Source: Exophiala sp. HKRS030 (taxonomy: Eukaryota; Ascomycota; Eurotiomycetes; Chaetothyriales; Herpotrichiellaceae). From it: a DNA stretch of 64,000 bases. Within the stretch, counting starts at the first letter, position 1. Each line of letters starts with the position of its first letter. A program made the position numbers and the translations under genes. Where the stretch lies: the NCBI GenBank assembly GCA_023897205.1, contig JAHWDD010000007.1, forward strand, positions 806,001-870,000. Reading direction: 5' to 3'. Shown one piece after another: positions 1 through 11,439 of this stretch. Under the pieces are notes generated by a model. The model saw only the letters and a list, made by a program, of their open reading frames with translations. It searched no databases and was not told where the DNA came from.

Positions 1-1303
1 GAGGGAACGGGACCTCCGCAAACTTGAAAAGTAATCACACCTCGCTCCCTTTCCGGTAGCCTTTGATCTGACAAGGCGACCAAAGCGGGCAGATCGGCTT
101 TCTCATCTGTGCGGCTCTTTGAGATGAGCCTCTGATGAGCACTGAACGAAAATGCTAGCTGATCAAGGCCTTGTAGGCTCCATTCAGACGCAGCAATGGA
201 ATTTCACTCTTGTCTTGGCTGTCCAGGCCAGACATCCCTGCTGTATTGACGATACACTGGTGTATCGTACTGGAAGACTGACGCTGTACTTCTTCAGGCA
301 AAATCAGGGGGGAAAGAGAACAATCCCGGTCTGATCACGGAAAAGGTCTTCTCCGCCCCCCCACTCAGCGCCGGTGTGGGGACCGACCAGAAACACACCT
401 CAAGCCTCGCGTAACTGGCCTCAACCCTATCTCGTCTGAACCCCTGTTCGAGCATGCCTGCTAGCAAAAGTTAGAATAAACTCCATCCAGACCTTGTTCA
501 GACGCGCCCATCCCAGCGGGTTCCGGAGGTATGATCTGCAGCCACCAGGAGAGCCGTTTCTCGTGGCACATCTTTCCAATTTGACCGCCACCATGGTGAC
601 CCTACCCATGGCGCAGCTGAAAAGTGTGATTCTGAGAGCCTCAATGAGCCCAGATTGGCCTCGATAATGCATTTCATGCACTGTTTGATTTCCGTCTCGC
701 CCAACATGCAAATCCAGCGTCCACGCCGTCCCGGAATAGGAGTATGCTCTCCTCGTACGGATACCCATTTTTACTTTCTCCGGAATCATTGGGCAGCTGA
801 AATCGCAATACCACGCCTCAGGAAGTCTCCCCGTCACTAGCTTTTGGAGTGTATACCAGGAATCCCGACACGGCCAATGCACACGGCTGGCGCTAGTTCT
901 CCATCTCCCATTTTCGTAGCTTCGTAGGCGGGTGACAATTTACACATCCATTTGTGTAGCAATAGTATTGTCTTAGTGCATCAAAGTCAGCATCGCTGTC
1001 CTTTCATCGTTGCTCCTTGTCTCTTGCATGTGCTCATTATTGACCGGCGTGGACGCAGGATTTTCTCCGAGGTCATTTCGCCAATCTCGCCCTAGATTTT
1101 GGCGAGGGGGTCCTTATCTCAATTGTGATCCACAACAACGCTTCAGACGAGGTTTGACCCATGAAGGGGCCCTGAACGCGACTTTTGAAGAAGAAAAAAT
1201 CCCAAGGCCACCAGTCCACGGTCCACTGTTTTCGCGGCCGACGTCTTTGCTGTGATCTACACTTCACAATTTAGACGACAAGACATCAGAACTGACAGCG
1301 GCG
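1..1303. other. Left-end intergenic region, no supported gene
   Basis: No protein-coding gene can be supported here. The longest open frames (for example a minus-strand frame at 427-882) have no recognisable domain, composition or splice structure. The last few hundred bases are presumably the promoter and leader of the membrane-protein gene starting at 1304. Confidence 0.5.
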
Positions 1304-2713
1304 ATGGCATTCAGGCTCACCACGAGGCTAATCTTGGCCGTGGTGCTGCTCGTGATCTTGATTCATGTACTGTCCAACACGAAACATGAGCGGACGGCAC
1401 CCGCGCGGAAATCTGATGGGACGCTGCTCAAGGCAAAGTCGGTCCAGGTGGCCCAAAAGGCCGAAAAGGTCGAGGTTGAGGAGATCACGAACACCGACGT
1501 CCTGCCCCCGTCGCATGTGCTGGTCGTGGACGACGACGGCAAACCGGTGGTGGACAAATCTGCATACCGCGAAATATTCTCCAACACAACCAGCACGGGG
1601 AACTACTTTGGCATTCACCTGAGTGGTATCGGCGGCTTCAACCCGACCATCATCCCACATCCTACGCGGTTCGACAATTGGATCGTGGTCGCTCAGAGAA
1701 TCCCCAAAAAGGGCGACGCGGACAAGTACTCTCAGCAGCTGATATGCAACGCCGGCTTCCTGAACGGCGTGCTAGTGTGCGCCGCCGAGCCGACCGTCAT
1801 ACCTGTCTCTTCCACCAAGGGCAACTGTGAAAATGAACTTGGCTACCTGAATTTCCAATGGGGACCTCGCGACGCTCGAGCGTTCTACGGACCGACGGCC
1901 CCTTACCTGCTTTACTCGGGACATTCATCGTACACGTGCATGGGCATGTGGATGGAAGACCTACGGGTGCTGGTGGACGACTACCGCATCGAAAGTGTGC
2001 TGGCAAAGGACTTTTCGAAGGCGACCGAGATCCAAAAACCGCCGCCGTTCAAGGGCCTCGAGAAGAATTTTTTCCTGTTCTGGGACAACACAGGCGAGGC
2101 ATATGCCCACAGTGACCTCGTCCCCCAGCGCGTGTTTGCCAAACTGTCGCCCGACGGCTCGGTAGGCCCGAATCTTGCGCCGATGATCGAAGAGAGCGAC
2201 AAGAAGTGCATGAAGCGGTATATGCCCAAACCCGTGCTGAACGAGGCCTCGATGCAGCAAGCCACCAACACGCTTGCCATCACCATGTGCCGACGCACAG
2301 ATCCGAAGTGCGTCCAGACCGAACAAAACACGTACATCGTGAACATCTTCCATTACAAGACCAATTTTGCTGGCCACAGCATCTACGAACCTTACGTGAT
2401 GCTGTTCCAGCAGACAGCACCGTTCGGCTTGCACGCCATCTCCACCAAGCCTCTGTGGATCGCGGGACGTAACAAATTCTCTAAGTACACAGGCAGTGTC
2501 AACTGGGAAGATCGCGATGATTATCCGGAGAATCACTCGGAAATGTTCTACATCCGTGGAATGAGCTGGATGTCGCACGGCCAAAAGTACCACGGCTACT
2601 TGGACGACATACTTTTCTTGACCTTTGGCATCGAAGACTCGAGGCCTGCGGCCATTGACGTGGTGGCCTCGGATCTACTACAAGACCTGGGTCTATGCGC
2701 TAACGCAAAATGA
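1304..2713 (+). CDS. Uncharacterised type II membrane protein, possibly glycan-active
   Basis: Intact single-exon frame of 469 residues. Residues about 9-25 (LILAVVLLVILIHVLS) form one hydrophobic segment after a short basic N-terminus, the layout of a Golgi/ER signal anchor. A stem of about 60 residues follows, then a globular part rich in aromatic residues and cysteines, with motifs such as FNPTIIPHP near residue 112, the GPRDARAFYGP region near 187, EPYVMLF near 364 and GYLDDILFLTFGIED near 429. From memory this resembles a conserved fungal family of unknown function; the blade-like spacing hints at a beta-propeller of the sort found in glycan-processing enzymes. That reading is an inference, and no catalytic residue can be assigned. 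The next gene, on the other strand, is a Golgi-type mannosyltransferase, which fits a secretory role but does not prove it. Confidence 0.75.
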   Translation: MAFRLTTRLILAVVLLVILIHVLSNTKHERTAPARKSDGTLLKAKSVQVAQKAEKVEVEEITNTDVLPPSHVLVVDDDGKPVVDKSAYREIFSNTTSTGNYFGIHLSGIGGFNPTIIPHPTRFDNWIVVAQRIPKKGDADKYSQQLICNAGFLNGVLVCAAEPTVIPVSSTKGNCENELGYLNFQWGPRDARAFYGPTAPYLLYSGHSSYTCMGMWMEDLRVLVDDYRIESVLAKDFSKATEIQKPPPFKGLEKNFFLFWDNTGEAYAHSDLVPQRVFAKLSPDGSVGPNLAPMIEESDKKCMKRYMPKPVLNEASMQQATNTLAITMCRRTDPKCVQTEQNTYIVNIFHYKTNFAGHSIYEPYVMLFQQTAPFGLHAISTKPLWIAGRNKFSKYTGSVNWEDRDDYPENHSEMFYIRGMSWMSHGQKYHGYLDDILFLTFGIEDSRPAAIDVVASDLLQDLGLCANAK

Positions 2714-3914
2714 AAAGAAAAAGCGAAAGAGTCAAAGCAACCAGCAAGTGGGATTTTCTCACTGCAATTTTCCCCCCAAAACGATACCCTGAGCCGTGGG
2801 CTCCAAGTTGTCACAATTTTCTAAGCAACGGGTGGGCTCTTTTCCTTTTTGATTGACGTCCATCTCACACGATTTATCCCCTTCTGGAAGCAATTGGGGC
2901 CGACGGCGGAGCTATCACGCTGCTCAGCTGCAAGGTACCATCGGGGGCCCATGTGTGGGTGGGTTGTTCACGCGTTATGGTGTCATGCAGGCCTCTTGAC
3001 GTCAATATTCTACGACGGACGTTTCACCTCTTTTCTTCTCCCCCTTCGGCTAGGTACCAGGACTTGGTTTGATCTTCCTGCCGTGTCGTGCACAGACAGC
3101 TGAACTTGCCCGGCGCAATGACCAAGATAACCAGTCCCCCGGGACTGATCTAATGAGAAAGCACGGACTGATGATCTCATCGGCGCACGGACAGGAGAAC
3201 TTTGACGAAGTTTTGCGACGACATCGATCATCACATCACCGGACCGGGAGAAGAGGAGGGAGAAAATAGGAGCAAACGGAGGGCGAACTCATGCAGGTTC
3301 AAGCCTGCTACGAGGTAAACGGGTCGCAGAGCTGTAAGGGAAAAAAAAGCCTGCATAATGTAACGAAGCATGAGGTTGTGGTGTTTTGGGAGTTTTTCGT
3401 TTCTCTTTGACGTGAGCGTCCCGACACTGGGAATTTTTTATTTTTTGGAAGTATCTTCTCATAGAATAGCATAGATCTAGTCCAAAGGAGTATCAATCGA
3501 ATGAATATTCCCTAAGCAACAAGTTTTCGAGTTGCAGGTCATACAGTAAATCTTTCTCAGGGACAAAACGAGACACCCGTAGAATTCTTAGAACATGATC
3601 ATATTTGATTGACGATCAAGAGAGTCCGAAACTCCAGCACCCAAACACATAGTACCGTCTAAGTAAAAACAAACAACACCCTCGCTTCCCATCCAGTATA
3701 CTGTTAATAGTAAAAGAATATCAATGCAAAGGTATCCAAAGATTGTCGTAAAACCATCAAACTTCGTCCGCGGCTGGCAGGACCATTTTTCCTTTCCTTG
3801 CTGCAGCTAAAACTCCCGGGAGGTGCTTTGTTATTGCTTCCCTCGCCTTCCAACATAAAAACCCAACCACGAAAATGCAGCGCCCTCAAAGGAGAGAAAC
3901 AAGAAATTGATCAA
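2714..3914. other. Convergent intergenic region, 3' ends of two genes
   Basis: This 1.2-kb stretch lies between two convergent genes and should hold both 3' untranslated regions. It has several A-rich and T-rich runs (around 3340, 3430 and 3665). I see no gene, RNA or long repeat. Confidence 0.45.
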
Positions 3915-5573
3915 CTACGACCTCAACTCTAGAGGCTTATCTGCAGGCTTCTTGTTGTCCTGTTTCTCCTCGTCCTTCTTCTCCTCTGGCTTGGCAACAG
4001 GGTCATCTCCTTTCTTTTCGTCCGGGTTGGGATCTGATTTCGCTTCGGGCTTGGCCTCGGGTTTCGCTTCAGGCTTAGCATCGACCTTTTTGTCCTCGAC
4101 CTTCGCTTCGGGTTTAGCAGGAGCAACAGGACCATCCGCTTTCTTCTCGTCGGCGGCGGCAGGCTGCTTCTTCGCCTCGGGCTTGTTAGCGCCGCCCCCT
4201 GGCACCACGTTCGGCTGAGCGTCTGGCATGGGGCCTGGACCGTCGAAGAACTCAGGGTCCTCGGGGTACCAGGCGGCGTCCGGCGGCTGGTTGCCCTGGC
4301 CGAAAGGGGCCTGCTGGAAGGGGACGCCTCCGTCGGGCTGCCGGTTCACGCCGGCGCCAAAGGGCGCCTCCTCTTCGGGCTTGGGGGCGTTGGCGTCCTC
4401 GAGCTCCTTCATCGCGATCAGCTTGACCTGTTCCTGCGCGGGGAGCGAGTCGAAGAACTTGGTGTTGGCGTCCCACAGCTTGACGCACTCGGAGTTCCAG
4501 TTGCACTTTTCGACCTCGCCGTAGACGGGATGCTTGTAGCGAGGGTGGCTCGTGGGCCACGACGAGGCATGGAAGTGGTGCTTGACGAGCGCGCCCTTGC
4601 CGCCGTGGTTGCCCGAGTCAGAGTGTCCAGTGCCAGCGGCGAAGGCTTCCACCGTCAAGACCAGCACCCGACCGACCAGTTTGGCCTCGAGCGTGTTGTG
4701 GAACGTGTCCCACGTGGTCTTTTGTCCCCTGATTTTGGAGATCTCCGCGAGGATGGCCTTGGTGAAGGCCGAGGGACCCGTGCCGCTGATGACTTCGTCA
4801 AAGTCCAGTTCGAGTTCCGAGATGGGCTTGCCTTGCTTCTTGGCTAGGTCGTTCAACCACGCCAGAATGCCGTCGATCAACCTCATCATGGCGGGCAGGC
4901 GAGGCTTGCAGGCGAACGTCCACTGGACGAAAGACTGGCACTTGGACCCCAAAAGTGAATGCGAGGCGAACTCGGGCATGTCGGTCTCCACTCCCACGAT
5001 CATGTCCACGTCCCGCTCATCAAAACGGTCCGGGATAAACATGTCCAGAGGCTTCAAGGCTTCAACGTCAATGTCGGCCCAGACACCACCCTCGGCTGTA
5101 AATGAATATCGTCAGCACGCGTTAGGCACAAGACGGATCTCTGAAATCTTCAACTCACCGTACATGATCAAGTAACGTAGGAGGTCAGACTTGATGATCT
5201 TGTCGCTGAGAGTTCTGTAGGTGTGCACAATGTCTGGGCGGTTCAGTCCATGCGGACCATAGTGATATTCCACATATGGCATGGCATTGTCGTCTGTGAG
5301 CACCTCGTATCGGTAGTTTGGGTTCTTCGTCGTCCAGGTCTTGGCTCGTTCTGAGTCTCTCAGTTCCATTCCGAACGGATCGTGTTTCCACGACTGCCAG
5401 ATCTTTCGGGGGATCTTGTCAACGAGAGATATCGAATTGTCGGACCCAGATACGCCCGCAATCGCATTTCGGTAGAGCATGAAGAATATACCGACAATGC
5501 AAAACGGGACGAGTCGCTTCAGCTGTGCTCGTATGACGCCCTCAGAGGGCTGCCTCACAGGTTGGAACTTCAT
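3915..5573 (-). CDS. GT32 family alpha-1,6-mannosyltransferase (Och1-like) with Lys/Pro/Glu-rich tail
   Basis: Two exons, 5573-5159 and 5095-3915, separated by a 63-bp GTGAGT...CAG intron, give 531 residues. A short hydrophobic anchor lies at about residues 21-36. The IPRKIWQSWK motif and the DxD motif at about residues 146-148 (in GGVWADIDVEA) are typical of the glycosyltransferase 32 sugar-binding region. Family members add mannose to N-glycan cores in the Golgi lumen. The HHFHASSW region fits the conserved C-terminal part of the catalytic domain. After about residue 370 the protein becomes Pro/Gly/Gln-rich, and the last 94 or so residues are almost only Lys, Pro, Glu, Ala and Asp, including tandem AKPE units. 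That tail is not part of the usual enzyme. I chose the ATG at 5573 because it directly precedes the anchor; an in-frame ATG lies further upstream. Confidence 0.88.
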
Positions 5574-6768
5574 GTCGACGATGGCGTCCGTACACGCGTT
5601 GCTCACCATCAAAGACTGTTCGACAATAATGTCCTTGACAACCAGAGTTGTTGAGCGGTGATGATAAAAAAAATGCACGAAATGGACGAAGCGTGCTGGT
5701 GTCGCGCTCAGAAAAGACACGACCCGTAGAAGTCCAAATTCTGGTTAGTCTGTACTGCGTACTAACGGAACGACCGATTACAGTACTGAGAGGTAGTAAC
5801 TCGTTGACTCTGGTATGGAGTACAATGGATTGTGACACCCCCCTCAAGAGACCGGGTCTGGCTGGAACACTGTATCTCCCGATTCAGCGAGTTCAGCTGG
5901 CGCCCGCTCAATCTACAAATTTCGGCCCTAGGCAAGTCAACAATACACACAATCGATAAGAGTAGAGTAATCTCAGGCCAGACTGGGATGGACCCCCTCC
6001 GGAGACGACTCAAAGACAAAAAAAATTGTTCAGGAAGCGTCAGGTCGGTTTTCCAATTGGACGGAACCGTGTCTCACGTTTCGCTGTGCGTGCTGCTGAA
6101 AGATCAATTGGGTGGATTGCCAAGTGGAATGACTGATTTGCGCGCGTCGGGAGATCTCGCCAGTCCATGAGGCCTTGCTAGTGAATGTAAAGGAAATGAG
6201 AGCACGGTGGGGCCGCATCACCATGAAACAACCTTTTGACGGCAGTTGAACTATAAACTGAACTATGTGAGATGTATGTTGACAGGGGTTCTGAAGTATG
6301 AATCTGGGCGTGGTTGACAGAACTCTGGCATCTTAACCTGTTCCTGGAGCCCCGATCCACTCCGGTCCGAGGTGGGTATTTAGTATAGAGACCAGCACTA
6401 GCAGGGATGAGGTTCCCCTTCCCGCCCCTGACCCACGCATTAACCGACCGGTTGGGTCTCCCCTGGAGAGACCTTAGTCCCAGGCCGGTGCCTCGGCGGA
6501 TCTGTTGAGCGACAAGGTCCAAGATAACAGCCACATGTGCAGGAAGGAGACACACGTCGAAAAAACGTCGACGTGCAATCTGACTGGTTGGTTCTTTTGT
6601 CGGGTGTCCAGGCGATCAAACATGACCACTTTGCAAATCCTTCGATCATCGCGATCCTGCTGACTGACTTGCCATTTTCGTTGCAAAGGATCGAAAAGAA
6701 AAAAAAGGCCACCATATTCCTGTCAGCGTAGGTCACCAGGCATAGGCCATAGTCAAGCGTCCTCGATT
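5574..6768. promoter_or_regulatory. Divergent intergenic region between GT32 and acyltransferase genes
   Basis: About 1.2 kb separates the two divergent start codons and should contain both promoters. I see no convincing TATA box, RNA gene or repeat. Confidence 0.4.
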
Positions 6769-8292
6769 ATGGCCACGAGTTTCAGCGACATCAAGATGGA
6801 CTCTCAAGGCGACGGCATGCTCGAAAAGGGCTTGTTGGAGCCTCTGCAGCACGAGCAACAAACCACCCTGCTCTCCCGGCTTCAAGATAGATGTCAAAAT
6901 CTCCTCAGACCGTCGACGTGGCTCAACTCGCACCGGCCCAAGAAGCCTCTTCACAAGACCGCGTATCTCGACGGCCTCAGAGGCTTCGCGGCTCTTCTGG
7001 TGTACATCCTCCACCACGAGGTTTGGGGACACGCCGGGATCGGCGGTGAATTCATCCTCGAAAACGCTTACGGCTGGGACAAGCAGTTCTACTTCATCTG
7101 CCTGCCTGGCATTCGACTGTTGTTCTCCGGCGGCCATTTGGCCGTGGCCATCTTCTTCGTCATCTCGGGTTACGTGCTGTGTGCGAAGCCGTTGAGCCTG
7201 ATCCAAGCGGGGGAGACGGCACAGATGGCCGACAACGTCTCGTCCGCCCTCTTTCGACGGTGGTTCAGACTGTTTCTCCCGGTGATCGCCACGACCTTCA
7301 TCTGGTTGACGTCCTGGCACCTGGTCGGCCTGAGGTCTCTCGCCCCCGGCGCCATGGAGCCGGAGAAGAAGTACATCGACGAGCTGTGGCGGTGGTACGC
7401 CGACTTCAAGAACTACAGCTTCGTGTTCCACGAGGACCCTGCCAACAAGTACAACGACCACCTGTGGTCCATCGCCCTCGAATTCAAGGGCTCCATCGTG
7501 GTCTACACTTTCGTGCTCGCCTTCTCGCGGGCCAGCCGCAACGGGCGACTCCTCTGCGAAGCCGGCCTGGTGCTGTACTTCCTCTACGTCGTGGACGGCT
7601 GGTTCTGCGGCCTCTTCACCATCGGCATGCTCCTCTGCGACCTGGACTTGCTGGCCGCCAAGGACAACCTGCCCTCCTTCTTCAAAACCCTGGAGCCGTT
7701 CAAGATGCCAATCTACTACACGTTGCTCGGCATAGCACTCTACCTCGGGGGCGTTCCTTCCATCACCGGGGACCTCCAACACCTGCGAGACTCTCCCGGC
7801 TGGTACTATCTCTCGTTCCTGAAGCCCCAGGCGTTCTGGGACCCGCGCTGGTTCTACCGCGTCTGGGCCGCCACTTTCATCGTGGCCGCCATCCCGCGTG
7901 TGCCCCAGCTCAAGTCCCTCTTCGAGACCAGCTTCTGCCAGTATCTCGGCAGGGTCTCGTTCGGCCTGTACCTGGTCCACGGTCCAGTCCTGTGGACGCT
8001 GGGAGACCGAGTCTACGCTGCCACAGGACGTATCCGCGAGGAGCATTCAGAGCTGGTCCCTGGGTGGATCAATCTGTGCCCCTTCCCGAGCTGGGGTCCG
8101 TTTGGACTCGAGATCAATTTCCTCATGGCTCACGTAGTCCTCCTGCCATTCACGCTGTGGCTGGCCGAGGTCGTCACCAAGATGATCGACGAGCCCAGCG
8201 TGAAGATTGCGCAGTTTCTCTACAAGAGGGTACGAGGTGTAGACGAGATGCTGGATCTCGGTATCAAGCGAGGCTCGTGGATCAAGAACTAG
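6769..8292 (+). CDS. Acyltransferase 3 family integral membrane protein
   Basis: Single-exon frame of 507 residues. The motif YLDGLRGFAALLVYILHH at residues 66-83 is the signature start of the acyltransferase-3 (OafA/YrhL-like) fold: the RG-F-A block in the first membrane segment followed by the His pair used in acyl transfer. Later hydrophobic segments include FFVISGYVLC, RWFRLFLPVIATTFIW, LLGIALYLGGV, FGLYLVHGPVLW and LMAHVVLLPFTLWL, about ten in total. Members move acyl groups onto sugars, lipids or small molecules across a membrane; the substrate cannot be read from sequence. The coding sequence is GC-rich, which leaves long stop-free frames on both strands. The first 60 residues are cytosolic-looking and variable in this family. 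Confidence 0.9.
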   Translation: MATSFSDIKMDSQGDGMLEKGLLEPLQHEQQTTLLSRLQDRCQNLLRPSTWLNSHRPKKPLHKTAYLDGLRGFAALLVYILHHEVWGHAGIGGEFILENAYGWDKQFYFICLPGIRLLFSGGHLAVAIFFVISGYVLCAKPLSLIQAGETAQMADNVSSALFRRWFRLFLPVIATTFIWLTSWHLVGLRSLAPGAMEPEKKYIDELWRWYADFKNYSFVFHEDPANKYNDHLWSIALEFKGSIVVYTFVLAFSRASRNGRLLCEAGLVLYFLYVVDGWFCGLFTIGMLLCDLDLLAAKDNLPSFFKTLEPFKMPIYYTLLGIALYLGGVPSITGDLQHLRDSPGWYYLSFLKPQAFWDPRWFYRVWAATFIVAAIPRVPQLKSLFETSFCQYLGRVSFGLYLVHGPVLWTLGDRVYAATGRIREEHSELVPGWINLCPFPSWGPFGLEINFLMAHVVLLPFTLWLAEVVTKMIDEPSVKIAQFLYKRVRGVDEMLDLGIKRGSWIKN

Positions 8293-9609
8293 ATTTTTTT
8301 TGTTGTTGTGATGACAATGGGCATGCCGGAGTTTGTGGTACTATTCTTAAATCGTGTTGGGGTTCGATTCTTTCTTTACAATATCTCGGGATTAAGCCGT
8401 TGGGTCTCACAACCTACATGTCACAAATTTGCCTGTCCTTTCGCAGCATCACAGATCCAGACCAGGCCGGATTGAGGGAGCTAGCATTTGAGCCGCTTCT
8501 CTGTCGCGATTGCGGCTCTCAGATCCTCTAGACAAACCCTCAGCCTCGGCGCCGGGTAAATTGCTGGTGGTAATTAATCTGATTCCAGAGGGAAATCGTG
8601 GAAATCACATCGATCCAGCAGTGATGAGGACCACATGGAGCCGTGGCGAACCTGACAGGATTCTTTCCTCGTCCAGAGTTCAACCAGGCTTCACGTAAAC
8701 TTCAATATAACAGCCACGTTGGCCAAATCTGGCCTGCCAGATGGGAAAGGTGCTGGCCTAGAACCCAAAATAATCTGTAGATGATCGGAAGGACCGAAGA
8801 AAGCCTGTAGAAAGAGGGAACTAGCATGTGTTGGCTTCGAGACCTGCCAAAAGAACAGCGAGCTAGTCACTGTGTCTCAGTCCAGCACCGAAGGAGGCGC
8901 CGACACCACAACCTTGTCCTCGCCCGGTAGAAGAGGAGCATTTGGGTGGCGGCCATAATCTGCCCTCCAGGAATCTTGCATCATCGCCCGGTCGAGGGGC
9001 CATGTATCACAGTATGGAGCTAGTATCGAGTAAAATTCGCAGACCCATCCCATGGTGGAGACCGTAGCACCGCCGGAGCAGAACCGGCCGATTCTTACCT
9101 TCCCCTGTTTATCATACCCGGGTGTACCAGGGTAGGGAACTCAGGTGTAAACATACACCATCAAGTACCACATCCTGCTGGCCCAGCATCACGATGATCC
9201 ATGGTCCTCAATCATGTGGCGCGCCCCAACTCGTGTGGGAATCTGTCAGGCTCATGCAGTAATTCCTCGGCGTATCTTACTATCATTCTCCGTAGGTGCC
9301 TTAGCCGCCTGGGTGGGCTCATCACCTTGCAGGCATCATTGTGTCCGACCGGTACCTAAATAGGGTAAGCCATAATTTGAATATGTTGTGATGAGATAGA
9401 AGCTTGTGTACAGCCGGGGGTTCCACCAGAGAAATGAGCTCGGTGAGGTCCTACATATCATCCAGCGTCCGGCCTCTGCCTCCGGACTGTCCTCTCTTTC
9501 CCTCTCCAGTCGCTCGCTAGCATTTCTTTTCTCTCGTTAATTCTTTTTAACCCATCCTCGCTCCAAAGGCACGAACTAAGCGACCTTCTGTTGCAATTTC
9601 GTCGCCAAA
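8293..9609. other. Intergenic region upstream of the CFEM gene
   Basis: No gene, RNA or long repeat is supported in this 1.3-kb stretch. A pyrimidine-rich run (about 9475-9600) just before the CFEM start codon looks like a core promoter and leader. Confidence 0.45.
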
Positions 9610-10598
9610 ATGAGGACTTCCTTGATCGTTCTTGCGTTGGCCGCGGCCTCGCAAGCTGCACGTGTTCCCCTCTGCTCTGTGAGTGTATACCATTTCCTGG
9701 TGTAATGTACAACGGCTGACCACCTCCTCAGGCTATCTGCATGACCAACGGGATCGCTGCGACAGGCTGCTCTGCAAGTGACACCACCTGCATCTGTGGC
9801 TCAGACAAGTTCTTGCCATCCGTCGCCGAGTGTGCCGAGTCCGATTGCAATGGAGATTCCCAAGGTGAGTGATGTTGATCACTGTCGTAACAAAGGACGC
9901 CGATGCTGACCAGTCCAACAGCTCTTCAGACCGCCGAGGGCTTCTGCTCAAGCGCCGGTGTCAAGGTCGAGATGAAAAGATGGTTGAATGGCGGTCCAGG
10001 AGGACACGGCCCCCCCGAGGGTTTCAAGGGCCACGGTCCCCCTGGAGGTTGGAAGGGCCACGGTCCTCCTGAGGGTTGGAAGGGCCATGGTCTTCCCGAG
10101 TTCAAGGACTGGGAAGGTGGTTGGGGCCGCTGGGGTGGTCGTTGGAAGGGTGGCCGCTGGAGAGGCGGCAAGTGGCGAGGAGGAAAATGGGGAGGACGAC
10201 CTGGCTGGTGGTCACCCCCAAGCGGAGGCAACTCTGACAACGGTGGCTCGTCCAACAACGGCGGCTCCGGCTCTCAACCTCAACCAGCCTGGGGTGACTG
10301 GCAACCAGCTCCCCCGAGCCAAGGCGGCAATGGTGGTTCTCCCCCCAACAACAACGAACATGGAGGCTGGCCTGGTCCTTGGGGACCCCCCCGTGGAGGT
10401 GACAATGACCACCATGGCGGATGGCCTGGCCCATGGGGACCTCCTGGAGGCGACAACAACAATGGTGGCTCCCCTCCTAATAACGGTGGCTCGCCTCCCA
10501 ACAATGGTAACGGAGGCTGGAGCGACTGGCAACCATCTCCAGGGAACCACCACCCACACCCAACTGGCCCGTGGAACCCTCCTCACACAGTCATCTAA
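9610..10598 (+). CDS. Secreted CFEM-domain protein with Gly/Pro/Trp-rich repeat tail
   Basis: Three exons (9610-9678, 9732-9864, 9922-10598) give 292 residues. The first exon encodes a signal peptide (MRTSLIVLALAAASQA). Mature residues about 17-85 carry eight cysteines in CFEM order: one in PLCS, one in AICM, TGC, TTCIC, AEC, SDC and EGFC. CFEM proteins are fungal surface or secreted proteins, and several bind haem iron. The usual haem-ligand Asp may be one of the residues in the SASDTTC stretch. The remaining 200 or so residues are repetitive: first GHGPPEGWK-type units, then W-G-G-R/K-rich units, then Pro/Gly/Asn-rich units with WPGPWGPP. No C-terminal hydrophobic segment for a GPI anchor is visible, so the product is probably secreted or wall-bound. 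Both introns have clear GTGAGT donors. Confidence 0.88.
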
Positions 10599-11439
10599 TC
10601 TTCTTCTTGTCAATGTCAGGAGCGTTGGTCTTTGGTCTTCTTTCGTCGGCCGAGCTTGCTTGCTATGCAGTTCATGCCAATCATGTTTTTGATCGCTAGA
10701 CTTGATGCCGGGAAGTTGGGCTGCTTCTCTGGCGTATGGAATTTATTGGACCCAATCGGTATGATAGCACTGGACACGGGAAATTCTTTTTACCTTCTCA
10801 TGCCGTTGATATACCGGATCACAAAGCCACTCGCGTCCAGTCGACGATCGTGCGAGCAGAAAGCCACAGATCCGGGCAACGAGTAATCATCAATTTAATG
10901 AATGTAGAGCTGCTTCAAGCATGCCATCAGAATCAACGAAAAACTCTCATGAAATGAAAACAGTTGTTGACAACCGAATCGCCGAAGCGTAAAAATCTGA
11001 ATTTGCACGTTGGACCCTGGAGAATCCGCGGGCAGGTCGCGTTCTCTGTAACCTCTTCCACATCGAGGCGATGACTTCGCAGACTGTGCACCGTGTTGCG
11101 CGAGATCTTTGTTGAGGCGAAGGTGTCAGACGCGAGGTCTGAACCGATTTGTCGGTTAACGACACGACACGTGCTGATCTGGTCACGTGATACGCTTGGC
11201 AGTCGAGATCTGTCCTGGCTGATCTTGGTTAGGCTGGTACGGGATACTACAGTAGAAGCAGCGCCGGTTAAAGCGAAAACAACCACGCGCATGTAGCTAC
11301 ATAGATGACAAGGTGCGTTTATCTCGAACGTTAGCTAATGGCGGGAGATGGACCGGACAGGGGTTGACCTTTGGTTCGCAATGCATGGTGCTTGCAGGAC
11401 CAGATGTGTTCTCTATGAACTTCAATGGTGGCTGAACAT
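10599..11439. other. Convergent intergenic region between CFEM gene and RPN13
   Basis: This 0.84-kb stretch holds the 3' ends of two convergent genes. I see no gene, RNA or long repeat in it. Confidence 0.45.

Noticed and set aside
427..882. 151-codon minus-strand open frame near the left end
   Set aside because: No recognisable motif, no splice partners and mixed composition; it is not distinguishable from chance.
3285..3312. GCAGGTTCAAGCCTGC resembling a tRNA T-arm
   Set aside because: The loop has six rather than seven bases, and no acceptor, D-arm or anticodon arm can be built upstream.
6733..8046. 437-codon open frame on the minus strand over the acyltransferase gene
   Set aside because: It lies fully antisense to a clear acyltransferase-3 gene. 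The GC-rich third positions of that gene leave few stops in the opposite frame, and the translation is Glu/Val/Arg-rich with no domain.
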